Source of the DNA: CANLBN01 sp034111645
Lineage (GTDB): Bacteria; Pseudomonadota; Gammaproteobacteria; Pseudomonadales; Cellvibrionaceae
Length of the DNA stretch: 64,000 nucleotides
Direction of reading: 5' to 3'
Assembly (NCBI GenBank): GCA_034111645.1
Contig: JAWUWW010000048.1
Coordinates: 1 to 64,000, forward strand
Shown: positions 36,048 to 45,092 of the stretch, piece after piece
Layout: every line of letters starts with the position of its first letter
Numbering within the stretch: position 1 is the first letter of the stretch
Position numbers and translations under genes: made by a program
Notes under the pieces: generated by a model
Told to the model about the DNA's origin: nothing
Seen by the model: the letters and a program-made list of their open reading frames with translations, nothing else
Database searches by the model: none

Positions 36048-37361
36048 TTACTTATCTAAGCTACCTAAATTAAAAGTTTCATTTGGGAAGTACTTAGCCA
36101 AACGAATGTCACCAGTGCGTGCGTGACCTTCCATACCTTCGCCACGAGAAATACGAGCAGTAGTCGCTGCTACATCTCTTGTTGCTTCATGGTTTTGACG
36201 CTGATAAGTGACCACTTTAATAAACTTAGACGCACTTAAACCACCGGTATAACGACCCGCACCCTTAGTAGGTAGTATATGGTTAGTACCCGAGCATTTA
36301 TCACCAAAGGCAACGGTTGCTTCTTCGCCAATAAATAAAGAGCCATAATTTTTTAAGCGATCAAGCCACCAATCTAAATCAGCTGCTTGTACTTCAAGAT
36401 GCTCTGCCGCATATTGATCACTGATAACCGCTATCTCTTCACGGGTATCACATAAAATGACTTCGCCGTAATCTCTCCACGCTGCGAACGCGGCGTCGCG
36501 TTGAACTTGTGGAAGCGTCTCTATATGGTGAGGGATTCTTTCCATAACGGCAGCGGCTAGTTCACGCGAGTCGGTAAATAACCATGCTGGTGAATCTGGA
36601 CCATGCTCAGCCTGACCCACTAGGTCACAGGCAACGATATCTGGATCGGCATTTTTGTCGGCAATAACAGCAATTTCTGTTGGTCCGGCAAATAAATCGA
36701 TACCAACACGGCCAAATAATAAGCGCTTAGCTTCGGCAACAAATTTATTGCCTGGGCCCACTAAAATATCGGCGGGCTGATTAGTGAATAATCCATATGC
36801 CATAGCGGCAATACCTTGCACGCCGCCCATTTGTAAAATCACATCAGCACCAGCAAGATCCATTGCATAGACAATGGCAGGGTGCATCCCTTGCTCGCCG
36901 TGTGGAACAGAGCAGGCGATAACATTCTCGACACCGGCAACCTTAGCGGTAGCCACACTCATAATAGCCGAGGCGATATGTGCATAGCGACCACCAGGTA
37001 CATAACAGCCTGCCGTTGTCATAGGAATTAATTTTTGACCCGCAAATAAACCTGGGCTTAGCTCAACTTCAACCTCGACCATACTATCGCGCTGTGCAGC
37101 GGCAAAACGACTGACGCGCTCATAGGCAAAGTTGATATCATCTTTTAGTTGTTGTGAAACTAATTTTTTGCTCGCCTCGATTTGATCACGCGTCATTACC
37201 GGCGAGCCTTTATCCCAACCGTCTAGCTTTAGCGCATACTCTAGCGCCTTAGCTTCGCCGCCTTCTTCAATTTCTTGAAGCATAGTCATAACGATTTGAC
37301 GTGTGTTGTCTTCGCCAGTTGCAGATGTTTTATCTGCCTTTTTAATATATTCAGTAGCCAT
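36048..37361 (-). CDS. hpsN: HpsN-like sulfopropanediol 3-dehydrogenase (HisD family)
   Basis: HpsN oxidises (R)-DHPS with two NAD+ to (R)-sulfolactate and is a histidinol dehydrogenase relative. The 437-aa protein has the HisD fold markers GPTEIAVIAD, the zinc-site GQAEHGPDS, the catalytic EHLE, and GTNHILPT. A histidine-biosynthetic role is unlikely: no his genes are near, and a TRAP transporter and two dehydrogenases share the strand. The GTGAGRYTGGLS-type region also differs from HisD's usual sequence. GAGGAAG lies upstream of the ATG. Other HisD-like dehydrogenases remain possible. Confidence 0.8.
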   Translation of the reverse strand: MATEYIKKADKTSATGEDNTRQIVMTMLQEIEEGGEAKALEYALKLDGWDKGSPVMTRDQIEASKKLVSQQLKDDINFAYERVSRFAAAQRDSMVEVEVELSPGLFAGQKLIPMTTAGCYVPGGRYAHIASAIMSVATAKVAGVENVIACSVPHGEQGMHPAIVYAMDLAGADVILQMGGVQGIAAMAYGLFTNQPADILVGPGNKFVAEAKRLLFGRVGIDLFAGPTEIAVIADKNADPDIVACDLVGQAEHGPDSPAWLFTDSRELAAAVMERIPHHIETLPQVQRDAAFAAWRDYGEVILCDTREEIAVISDQYAAEHLEVQAADLDWWLDRLKNYGSLFIGEEATVAFGDKCSGTNHILPTKGAGRYTGGLSASKFIKVVTYQRQNHEATRDVAATTARISRGEGMEGHARTGDIRLAKYFPNETFNLGSLDK

Positions 37362-37479
37362 TGTTTTTATCTTCCTCTTACATGTTAATTAAATTGTAAA
37401 TAGTTTTAAACTTTTGCTCTACATTTAAGTTGAGCAACTAGATTTTTATTTTCACTTAATAATTCAATATTATTAATAA

Positions 37480-38787
37480 TCAAAATGCCCATAGCGAAAG
37501 CTGCGGTATAAATGCTATTAGCAACACCACACTCAGTAATGCGATCACAAAAGGAACCGCTTTTGCTGCTATTGGCATTATCGGTGTGCTGGTTAAACTT
37601 GAGACCACAAATAAATTCAAACCAAATGGGGGCGTAATAAAACCTGCACCTAGTGCTGTAACCATCATGATACAAAAATGAATCTCATTCATGCCAATTT
37701 CTTGCGCTAAGGGAAGTAATAGTGGCGATAAAATAACGATATTAGGTGTGGTCTCCATAACACAGCCTGCGATCACAAGAATAGCTATCATTAATAAGAT
37801 TAATATAGTGGGATCACTTGTTATGGTCGTCATATAGTGCACAAAGCTCTGCGGAATAGCTAATATGGCTAAGGTTTGTGCCAAAGGTAGTGATATCGCA
37901 ATAATCGGCACAATAACGCCATTCACTCTTGCAGAGCTTTCAAGCATTTTAGGAAAATCAGAGATTTTTATAGTGCCCTGAATCAAACCAATAATAAGTG
38001 TGCTCACAACCGCAACGGCAGCAGCTTCTGTTGGCGTAAAAATACCGGTATAAATGCCACCTAAAATAATAACAGGAACCATCAAAGCAAAGCGCCCATC
38101 ATAAATAGCTTTAAACCAACGCTTAAAAGAAAAGCCCATATTTGAGTGTTCATATTTATAAATACGATTCATTATGATGTTCGTAATCATAATGGCTAGC
38201 ATGACTAGGAGGCCTGGAATCATCGCGGCTAAAAATAGGGTAGAGGCTGATATGCCTAATATTAAGCCAATAATAATGTAGGCAATAGACGGTGGGATCA
38301 AGATGCCAGTACAAGCACCACCAGCTACCAAGGCGCAGGCATATGGCTTGGGGTAACCTTGCTCGACTAAGCGGTCAATCGTCATACGACCCACCGCTGC
38401 GGCTCCCGCTGCATCCGATCCAGATATACAGGCAAAAAAACCACAGCCTAAAACAGTTGCAGTACCAAAGCCGGTTCTAAAACCACCAACGGTGGCCTCG
38501 GCTACATCTAATAATTTATTGGCAAGTCCAGTTCTAGCGAGTACATCACCTGTCAAAATAAATAAAGGAATAGCAATGAGTGCAAAAGCATCGATGCCGG
38601 CAAAGAGCGACTCACCCATTAAACTTAATGGTAGAGCCTCTGTAAAGTAGAGCATGCCGATTGTGCCTAAACCAAGCGATACCCATACAGGTACTGCCAA
38701 AATCACCATAATTAATATAGCAATTAACGGTATATAAAATCCCCATCCCAAATCGACTGACGCTTGTTGCTGCATATATTGATACAT
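37480..38787 (-). CDS. TRAP transporter large membrane subunit (DctM type)
   Basis: DctM is the 12-helix transport channel of TRAP systems, which use an ion gradient and a periplasmic binding protein. The 435-aa protein has IALPLFILTGDVLARTGLANKL and the paired GCGFFACISGSDAAGAAAVG and GGACTGILIPPSI motifs of the family. It starts 5 bases after the DctQ stop and ends 118 bases before hpsN, fitting one operon. The substrate is inferred to be DHPS. Confidence 0.93.
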   Translation of the reverse strand: MYQYMQQQASVDLGWGFYIPLIAILIMVILAVPVWVSLGLGTIGMLYFTEALPLSLMGESLFAGIDAFALIAIPLFILTGDVLARTGLANKLLDVAEATVGGFRTGFGTATVLGCGFFACISGSDAAGAAAVGRMTIDRLVEQGYPKPYACALVAGGACTGILIPPSIAYIIIGLILGISASTLFLAAMIPGLLVMLAIMITNIIMNRIYKYEHSNMGFSFKRWFKAIYDGRFALMVPVIILGGIYTGIFTPTEAAAVAVVSTLIIGLIQGTIKISDFPKMLESSARVNGVIVPIIAISLPLAQTLAILAIPQSFVHYMTTITSDPTILILLMIAILVIAGCVMETTPNIVILSPLLLPLAQEIGMNEIHFCIMMVTALGAGFITPPFGLNLFVVSSLTSTPIMPIAAKAVPFVIALLSVVLLIAFIPQLSLWAF

Positions 38788-38792
38788 ATAAT

Positions 38793-39311
38793 TTATCCGT
38801 CTATTAGTTTGTCACCCGTGTATACCGGGTTGCCATGCTTCAAATCGCTAATATCACGAATAATGGACTGAATTATGCGCAAACTTAACATTGAAAACCC
38901 AAGAGGCACAGCCGCTAAAAACCATGCTTGGCTTATGCGTAGGCCATCAGTTACAGAGCCAAATTTAATGGAGATTAGGACCGATTCGATAGAATAAAAA
39001 ATAATTATTACCGCTAAAAGAAGCGTCATTAAATCGCCAAATAAATACAAGCCTGCTTTCCAGCGCGGCGAAGCATAATGAAGCAAGATATCAATACGTA
39101 TATGTGCTCGTCTTTTTACTGCCGCAGAAGCACCGATCCAAGCGAGATAAATAAATGCGTAACGAGCTATTTCTTCTCCCCATACCGAGGAGTAGCTCAA
39201 GCCAAATCTGCGTACAACTTCAACTGCGATCGTAGCAACAATGGTGGTATAAAAAATAAGTAACAACCAGCGTTCGCCATCTTCATTTATTTTTTTTAAT
39301 ATGTTGTTCAT
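38793..39311 (-). CDS. TRAP transporter small membrane subunit (DctQ type)
   Basis: DctQ is a four-helix subunit that joins DctM. The 172-aa protein shows four hydrophobic helices and the family segment WGEEIARYAFIYLAWIGASAAVKRRAHIRIDIL. It sits between the dctP and dctM genes on the minus strand with close spacing on the dctM side. Confidence 0.93.
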   Translation of the reverse strand: MNNILKKINEDGERWLLLIFYTTIVATIAVEVVRRFGLSYSSVWGEEIARYAFIYLAWIGASAAVKRRAHIRIDILLHYASPRWKAGLYLFGDLMTLLLAVIIIFYSIESVLISIKFGSVTDGLRISQAWFLAAVPLGFSMLSLRIIQSIIRDISDLKHGNPVYTGDKLIDG

Positions 39312-39391
39312 AAGGCACCAAATATAAAAACTCCCCTAAAGCTATTTAAAATGTCGTCAGAAAAGCTTTGGGGAGCAGGGAGAGGTATTGA

Positions 39392-40546
39392 TTAAACATC
39401 ATGAACGTAATATTTACCTCGAGTATTGGCTGCCTCAAGTAATTTGTCAAAGGTTGGAAGAGATCCGGCCAATTCAATTTTAAATGAATCCCACTGAGGT
39501 AGTTGATGTCCTGCTTTAGCCACCCATTGAGCCAGTTCGTCGGGTGTTGGCGAATAGAACTGCACACCACTTTTTGCAAGCTCCGACATAGAAAAACCTC
39601 TAGACGCAGGGACCTTAGCTAAATTTTGATGAGAGGTAACTTCAGCAGCAAACTCGATACCTTGACGAATATCAAGAGGTAGGCTGTTGAACCATGCAAG
39701 ATTACACGAATAAACCTGCGCATCTGGCACCGAACGAATAAAGGTTATATGAGAAAGTACATCCTTAAATCCAAACATATTCAATGCTTCAACTGAAGGA
39801 TCTAATGCATCAGCGACACCTTGTGCGATTGCGGCTGGTGTTTCACCCCAGGCCACAGGTGTTGGGTTAGCACCTAGGAGACGATAAAATTGTTGTAAGA
39901 TTTTAGAACCAGGAACTCGAAACTTAACACCTTGCAATTGATCTGGAGTTTTAATGGGTCCGTCCATACCCTTGCGAAGAGCAACAACACGTGGATCAAT
40001 ACAAACATACATCAAAGGCTTAAAGCCATTGGCCTCAACTTTAGGGTTAACTTCTGTTTTCCAAACTTCGGAATTAACAAGGTTAGTGAATTTTTGATTT
40101 TCACCACACCAGTAAGGAATATTAATCAAATCTACTGCTGGCGCGTATGGTGCAAAGTTAGCCAACGAATGTTGAGCTGCTTGGATAGTGCCACCTTGTA
40201 CTTTTGATACAAGCGCGCCGCCAGTACCCAATTGACCAGCAGGTGCTAATTTTACGTAAACTTGGCCGTTGGTTAGGTTTTGGATATTCTCCTTTAAATC
40301 TAACTGCATAATAGGATAGCCACGTGTAGCGCCTAATATATAGGCAGTCGCAATGATCATCGTGTATTTAGCGGCTTTCTTACGCTCGTCCTCTTCATTT
40401 TTTGTCTGTGCTACAGCACTATTTGACATAAGCACACCTGCGCTTGCTGCCACTAAGGCTGTGGTAAAGCCGATTTTCCCCGATAGCTCTAAAAAGCGTC
40501 GACGCTCTAAGGATTCAGGTTGTTTTTCTATATTGGAATCAGTCAT
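39392..40546 (-). CDS. TRAP transporter periplasmic binding protein (DctP type), Tat signal
   Basis: DctP binds the substrate in the periplasm. The 384-aa protein begins with a twin-arginine type leader (ERRRFLELSGKIG, hydrophobic core, cleavage near AVAQ), so folded export by Tat is expected. The mature part has the family motif PDQLQGVKFRVPGSKILQ and VAWGETPAAIAQGVADALD. Leader type and 1155-bp length are typical of the long DctP subgroup. The gene is the first recognised gene downstream of the LacI-type operator. Confidence 0.92.
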   Translation of the reverse strand: MTDSNIEKQPESLERRRFLELSGKIGFTTALVAASAGVLMSNSAVAQTKNEEDERKKAAKYTMIIATAYILGATRGYPIMQLDLKENIQNLTNGQVYVKLAPAGQLGTGGALVSKVQGGTIQAAQHSLANFAPYAPAVDLINIPYWCGENQKFTNLVNSEVWKTEVNPKVEANGFKPLMYVCIDPRVVALRKGMDGPIKTPDQLQGVKFRVPGSKILQQFYRLLGANPTPVAWGETPAAIAQGVADALDPSVEALNMFGFKDVLSHITFIRSVPDAQVYSCNLAWFNSLPLDIRQGIEFAAEVTSHQNLAKVPASRGFSMSELAKSGVQFYSPTPDELAQWVAKAGHQLPQWDSFKIELAGSLPTFDKLLEAANTRGKYYVHDV

Positions 40547-40667
40547 TATATTTTCCTTTATTGTTGTAGTTTTATTTTTAGATGAATTTATAATTTATCT
40601 TTTGTAAAGAGACAGTTGTTGTTATTTATATTATTGATTTTGTCTGAGGTTCTGGACCTTCAAAGCT

Positions 40668-40871
40668 TTAACTTGACTCTTGTGAGAAAGTGAAGATAAC
40701 AAAAAAAATGCATGCAAAAAAAAGCATAAGGAATTCATTGATGTCAGATACTACAAATAGGGGAGTTAATGAAAAATAAATAACAGCTTTCCCGTAAAAA
40801 ATATTACATACAAATATAATAAAAATTAGAGAACTGATTTTCCCTGATGAAGAACTCAATAAATTGATCAT
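40668..40871 (-). CDS. Small putative membrane protein (67 aa) at the head of the TRAP-hpsN operon
   Basis: I do not recognise this 67-aa protein. It has two hydrophobic stretches (about residues 13-40 and 45-62) separated by a short polar loop, and a charged C-terminus. It lies on the operon strand between the operator/promoter (40915-40961) and dctP, so it would be the first gene transcribed. No Shine-Dalgarno precedes its ATG, and it may be untranslated leader instead. Confidence 0.4.
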   Translation of the reverse strand: MINLLSSSSGKISSLIFIIFVCNIFYGKAVIYFSLTPLFVVSDINEFLMLFFACIFFVIFTFSQESS

Positions 40872-40914
40872 TTAGGTATAGCCTGCATGTAAAAGATGTA
40901 ATTATTGTTATATT

Positions 40915-40930
40915 ATGTAAGCGCTTACAT
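40915..40930. promoter_or_regulatory. LacI-family operator, perfect 16-bp palindrome
   Basis: ATGTAAGCGCTTACAT is a perfect inverted repeat with the central CG typical of LacI/GalR operators. It sits immediately after the -10 box of the TRAP-hpsN promoter, where bound repressor would block transcription, and about 150 bases from the divergent LacI gene. Confidence 0.85.
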
Positions 40931-40931
40931 T

Positions 40932-40961
40932 AGAATACAAAAAATGACCTTTAAATGTCAA
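40932..40961 (-). promoter_or_regulatory. Sigma-70 promoter of the TRAP-hpsN operon
   Basis: On the minus strand TTGACA (40961-40956, perfect -35), an 18-base spacer and TATTCT (40937-40932, 4 of 6 at -10) read toward dctP. The operator begins two bases further downstream, so the start site falls inside it. Confidence 0.75.
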
Positions 40962-41075
40962 TCAACAAAAACTTAATTGTGGATTTACTATTTTCATATA
41001 AAAGTTAGCTACGCGCTGTTGTATAAACAGAGTTTTATTAGTTTCTTTTTAGTAATCATTAGGTTGAGAGCTTGT

Positions 41076-42155
41076 ATGAGTAAAAAAATTACCCCTAAAG
41101 CTCCTGAAAAGGATAAAAGGAAAAGAAAGTCTAGTTTTCGCTCAGTCTCACTGAGTGATGTGGCTAAATATGCGAATGTGTCTACTGCTACGGTATCTAG
41201 AGTTTTAAATAGCCCCGAAAAAGTCTCAGAGGTAAGGCGCAAACATATTCAAGCGGCAATTTATGAGCTAGGTTATATACCTGACGGTGCCGCTCGTGCT
41301 TTAGCATCAAGGCGCACAAAGACTATTGGTGTGGTTGTACCAACCTTAGATAATGCTATATTTGCAATTTGTATACAGGCCCTGCAAAGAAGGCTTAAAC
41401 AGTTAGGTTATACCTTAATTGTTGCCAGTCACGAGTATGATTTAGATGAAGAGCTGCACGAAGTGCAGACGCTGTTAAGGCAGGGGATTGAAGGTGTAAT
41501 GTTGGTAGGAGCCTTGCACTTACCCGAATTGCATCAGCTATTAGCGGGTCAACAAACGCCATTTGTTTATTGTTGGGCCTATGATCCTTATTCGCCTAAG
41601 CCTTATATTGGCTTTGATAATAAAAAAGCAGCAAAAAAGATTGCTCAATATTTAATAGATTTAGGTCACCGCGAGTTTGCAATCATTGTTGGGCACACCG
41701 ATAATAACGACCGTGCGAGTGACCGCCTTCAAGGCACTATAGATACCATTGAGTCTTGCGGTCTGAAGCTTTCTGAAAAGAATATTTTTAAGCGTGCTTA
41801 TTCTGTTAAGCAAGGCCGTGAAGCGATGAAAATATTGCTTCAAAATACGCTGCGGCCGACGGCAGTAATATGTGGTAACGATGTGCTGGCAATGGGTGCT
41901 TTAGCACAATGCCAAGCTGAGGGAATTAAGGTTCCTGATGATATTTCGATTACTGGCTTTGACGATTTGGATATGTCTGCACAGATTATTCCAGCGCTAA
42001 CAACCTTACATGTACCATCGGCAGAAATGGGTAAACGTGCGGCAGATCATCTTATTGCTCAAATTAACCACGAGGCCACATTGTTACATACAGAAATAGA
42101 TGTAGAGCTTATGATTAGAGATACGACTGCGCCACCTAAGTCATTAATAAGTTAA
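41076..42155 (+). CDS. LacI-family transcriptional repressor of the TRAP-hpsN operon
   Basis: The N-terminal helix-turn-helix follows a basic tail: VSLSDVAKYANVSTATVSRVLNSPEKVS, then the hinge helix ARALASRRTKTIGVVVP. The rest is a sugar-binding-type effector domain ending in SAEMGKRAADHLI. An upstream extension in the frame looks non-coding; ATG 41076 gives 359 aa. It diverges from the operon and the palindrome between them is the natural site. The inducer is probably DHPS or a product, by inference. Confidence 0.9.
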   Translation: MSKKITPKAPEKDKRKRKSSFRSVSLSDVAKYANVSTATVSRVLNSPEKVSEVRRKHIQAAIYELGYIPDGAARALASRRTKTIGVVVPTLDNAIFAICIQALQRRLKQLGYTLIVASHEYDLDEELHEVQTLLRQGIEGVMLVGALHLPELHQLLAGQQTPFVYCWAYDPYSPKPYIGFDNKKAAKKIAQYLIDLGHREFAIIVGHTDNNDRASDRLQGTIDTIESCGLKLSEKNIFKRAYSVKQGREAMKILLQNTLRPTAVICGNDVLAMGALAQCQAEGIKVPDDISITGFDDLDMSAQIIPALTTLHVPSAEMGKRAADHLIAQINHEATLLHTEIDVELMIRDTTAPPKSLIS

Positions 42156-42224
42156 CATTAAGAATTCATTAAAAAACAGTCAAGAAAAATCATCACTATA
42201 AAATTAATTAAATAGAAAAATAAT

Positions 42225-43004
42225 ATGAATTCAAAAAAAGCTAGCCTCGGCGTTGCTGTTATTGTAAAAAATGAAGAGAAAAAATTAGCAGCGTGCCTGC
42301 AAGCTGTGGCGTCATGGGTTGATGAAATTGTTATAGTTGATGCGGGCAGTGAAGACAATACAAAAGAAATCGCCTTAAGTTTTACCGATAAATATTATCA
42401 GCATCCAGATTGGCAAGGCTTTGGTCATCAGCGCCAAATCGCACAAAATTATGTAGAGTCGGATTATATTTTGTGGCTAGATGCTGATGAACATGTATCA
42501 GAAGAGTTGAAAAATAGTGTCATTAAGGTGATGCAAAATCCAGATGCATCTGCTGTTTATCAGCTTAGTCGCTTGAGCTGGGTTTTTGGTAGATTCATCC
42601 GCCATTCAGGCTGGTATCCAGATAGAGTCGTCAGGTTGTATCAAAAAAATCTAACCGCTTATAACGATAATATGGTGCATGAAAAAGTCATTGTAGATAA
42701 CTCTATGACGTTAGTTAATTTAGAAGGTGATTTATTGCATTACACCTACGATAATCTGAATCACTATCTCTTAAAATCGACGGGCTACGCAAAAGCATGG
42801 GCCGATCAAAAAGAAAAGCAGGGTAAAAAAAGCAGTTTGTTGCAAGCTATAGCGCATGCGCTAGCTTGTTTTATTAAAATGTATATTTTAAAGCGAGGCT
42901 TTTTAGATGGTCAGCAAGGTTTATTATTAGCATTGTTATCAGCTCATTCTACCTTTATAAAATATGCTGATGTTTGGATAAGGGGCCTATCAAAAGCAAA
43001 GTAA
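42225..43004 (+). CDS. Family 2 glycosyltransferase (WaaE/KdtX-like)
   Basis: GT-A fold enzyme of 259 aa with VIVKNEEKKLAACLQAV, the donor-binding IVDAGSEDNT and the metal-binding DxD-type WLDADEHVS. The later segment SGWYPDRVVRLYQK matches lipopolysaccharide-core beta-1,4-glucosyltransferases of the WaaE/KdtX group. It probably adds a sugar to LPS inner core on the cytoplasmic face. It follows the LacI gene by 69 bases on the same strand, without evident functional link. Confidence 0.85.
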   Translation: MNSKKASLGVAVIVKNEEKKLAACLQAVASWVDEIVIVDAGSEDNTKEIALSFTDKYYQHPDWQGFGHQRQIAQNYVESDYILWLDADEHVSEELKNSVIKVMQNPDASAVYQLSRLSWVFGRFIRHSGWYPDRVVRLYQKNLTAYNDNMVHEKVIVDNSMTLVNLEGDLLHYTYDNLNHYLLKSTGYAKAWADQKEKQGKKSSLLQAIAHALACFIKMYILKRGFLDGQQGLLLALLSAHSTFIKYADVWIRGLSKAK

Positions 43005-43023
43005 TTATTAGTAATTAGTAATG

Positions 43024-44124
43024 TTACGCAAAATAAACTGCCTCTAGTCGCTCGATATGGGTATCTATACCAAATTCAGCTTCAGCCCGCCTGCGCGCCA
43101 GCATCGCAAGCTCTTTGCGCATATCTTCGTCAAAAGCCAATAAAAGAATTTTGCTGGCTATATCTTTTGGGTCGAAAGGATCGACTAAAACACCTGTGCC
43201 ATCAAGTACCTCGGGTATGGCGCCTGTGTTTGCACCAATAATAGCCTTAGAGGCCGCCATGCCCTCAATGACCGTCAAGCCAAAAGACTCTTTATGAGAT
43301 GGCAACACTAAAATATCCATTAGCTCTAAAAGGTTAGCAGTATCTTCTCTGTAACCCGAAAAAATAACATGGTTAGATAAATTATTATCTTGAATATATT
43401 GTTGAATCACTAAAACCTGCTTTACGTTTGCGCCATCACTATGCTCTAGTCCGCCCACAATCAATACTCGAAAATTATCATTTTCTGGGACGATTACTTT
43501 GAGCGCCTGTATTATTTCTAGCTGACCTTTATCATGAGTTATTCTACCTAAAATACCAATGACAAAGTTTTCAGATGTTAGTCCCAGCTCTTTTTTTAAT
43601 TGGATAATAGTCGCAGCATCACTATTTTGGTTTAAGTCTGTACCCAACCATAAACGTTTTATTTTGTGCTCAGGTACAGGCAGGGCATTGATGTTGCGTT
43701 TCCGTGTTTCATCGCTAATCGATAATACTTGGTCAACATTGTTATAAACTAGTTTATGCAGTATATTTTTTTTAGATTTTGTAACGCCCATATGTTCAGT
43801 AAAAATAAGCTTACAGCCAGAAAGCTTTTTAATCAGTGCGGCGATCAGTAAATCTTTTGATTTATGGCAATGTATCACGCCAATATTATTTTTTTTAACC
43901 CAGCTAATAATCTTAGGTAAATTAAATAGTGCTTGATTTTTATTATTATAAGTTAGCACCTCAAAGCCATTTTTAGTCATCTCGTCAGCAACGGGTGTTG
44001 CGCTTAATGCTAGGCCATAGATTTTGTGATTTTTAGCTTTTAATTTTTTTGCAATTCGTGCGGGATACATTTCTAGTCCACCCCAACCACTAGACAAACA
44101 GATTTGTAAAATAGATTTATCCAT
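43024..44124 (-). CDS. Family 4 glycosyltransferase
   Basis: GT-B fold enzyme of 366 aa. The N-terminal glycine-rich SSGWGGLEMYPARIAKKL, the central GRITHDKGQLEIIQAL and the C-terminal donor-binding LPSHKESFGLTVIEGMAASKAIIG with the EX7E signature are typical of GT4. The acceptor is probably LPS or a surface glycan. It is convergent with the family 2 gene, 19 bases apart. Confidence 0.88.
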   Translation of the reverse strand: MDKSILQICLSSGWGGLEMYPARIAKKLKAKNHKIYGLALSATPVADEMTKNGFEVLTYNNKNQALFNLPKIISWVKKNNIGVIHCHKSKDLLIAALIKKLSGCKLIFTEHMGVTKSKKNILHKLVYNNVDQVLSISDETRKRNINALPVPEHKIKRLWLGTDLNQNSDAATIIQLKKELGLTSENFVIGILGRITHDKGQLEIIQALKVIVPENDNFRVLIVGGLEHSDGANVKQVLVIQQYIQDNNLSNHVIFSGYREDTANLLELMDILVLPSHKESFGLTVIEGMAASKAIIGANTGAIPEVLDGTGVLVDPFDPKDIASKILLLAFDEDMRKELAMLARRRAEAEFGIDTHIERLEAVYFA

Positions 44125-44344
44125 GGTTTTTATCCGTTAGTCTCGCTAATAATTTTATAGTTTTATGCATCGAAAGTTGTAACAGGGAGAGGAGAGCATA
44201 ATGTTTTTGTGATCATAACTTAAAAATAGTTTATGATGCGATAGTTTTTGAATACAATAACCAACAATTAATCACAACGTTGATAAATACTACTAATTAA
44301 AAAGTATATTTCTATGAGTACTAAAAAAACAAACTATACCCAAG

Positions 44345-45031
44345 TTGATACATCAAACGTGGAAAACCGAGCAAGTTAATGGCCGCTGGGTAAACTTCGT
44401 TAAGTCGGTCAAACGCTATCACCCAGGGTGGGAATACAGGTTATGGACAGATGAAGATTTAGATCAGTATGTTAAAACAAATGTACCTGAGTTTTATCCG
44501 ATTTTTAGTGCTTATCCTCGTCCAATTATGCGTGCCGATGCAATTCGATACATTATGATGCGAGATTTTGGCGGAATGTATTGTGATTTAGATTATGAAT
44601 TTATCAGACCTTATGATTATAGCGGAGAAGATATGATCTTGGGCATAGAGTGCTCTGAAGAAAATGGTCATGATCTATTTCAAGTGGCTAATTTCTTTTT
44701 TGCCTCTGTACCTGGCCACCCTTTTTGGCAAGATATTATTGATTACCTAATTGCTAATCCACCAGGTCCTAATGCTAATGTTGTCGACGCCACTGGCCCG
44801 GGAATGATCAGCAAGGTGTGGTTAGCTAATTGTGATAAATATACAAACTACCGCTTAGAGCCAAAGTTATTTTTTAGCCCTTTTAGAATTCATAAGTCAT
44901 TTGAGAAGAAGATGTTTCTCAATAATGGCATGACTTATGGTATACATCATGGATCAGGAACTTGGAAGGATAGAACCACAGCAGATTATTGGAGTGGCAA
45001 GCTAAAGAAATGGTTCAATATTCGCAAATAG
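44345..45031 (+). CDS. DXD-type sugar transferase (Gly_transf_sug / OCH1-like), 5' end frameshifted
   Basis: The protein has LIHQTWKT, the catalytic region RADAIRYIMMRDFGGMYCDLDYE with the DXD motif, and a terminal HHGSGTWKDR segment, all family markers. The open frame starts only at TTG 44345, but codons directly upstream (KQTIPK) continue the family's IPKxIHQTW beginning. The likely ATG (44314) is in another frame, separated by an A7 run at 44323-44329. One A fewer would give a continuous 238-aa protein. Phase variation, recoding or an assembly error are all possible. Confidence 0.8.
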   Translation: MIHQTWKTEQVNGRWVNFVKSVKRYHPGWEYRLWTDEDLDQYVKTNVPEFYPIFSAYPRPIMRADAIRYIMMRDFGGMYCDLDYEFIRPYDYSGEDMILGIECSEENGHDLFQVANFFFASVPGHPFWQDIIDYLIANPPGPNANVVDATGPGMISKVWLANCDKYTNYRLEPKLFFSPFRIHKSFEKKMFLNNGMTYGIHHGSGTWKDRTTADYWSGKLKKWFNIRK

Positions 45032-45048
45032 ATTTGATTGAAAATATA

Positions 45049-45092
45049 GCTGTTTGGTAAAATATTTATCTTTACAGCTATTGCCAAACAGC
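45049..45092. terminator. Long-loop inverted repeat between convergent glycosyltransferase genes
   Basis: GCTGTTTGG (45049-45057) and CCAAACAGC (45084-45092) form a 9-bp stem with a 26-base loop. The right arm lies in the last codons of the heptosyltransferase gene. A terminator for one or both genes is possible. Confidence 0.35.

Noticed and set aside
36048..37361. Histidinol dehydrogenase (hisD) for histidine synthesis
   Set aside because: No his genes are near, and the TRAP transporter and two dehydrogenases share the strand; HpsN-type assignment fits better, though not proven.
40977..41075. Longer LacI-family protein with a hydrophobic N-terminal extension
   Set aside because: The extension precedes a typical LacI N-terminus and has no family counterpart; ATG 41076 is the natural start.
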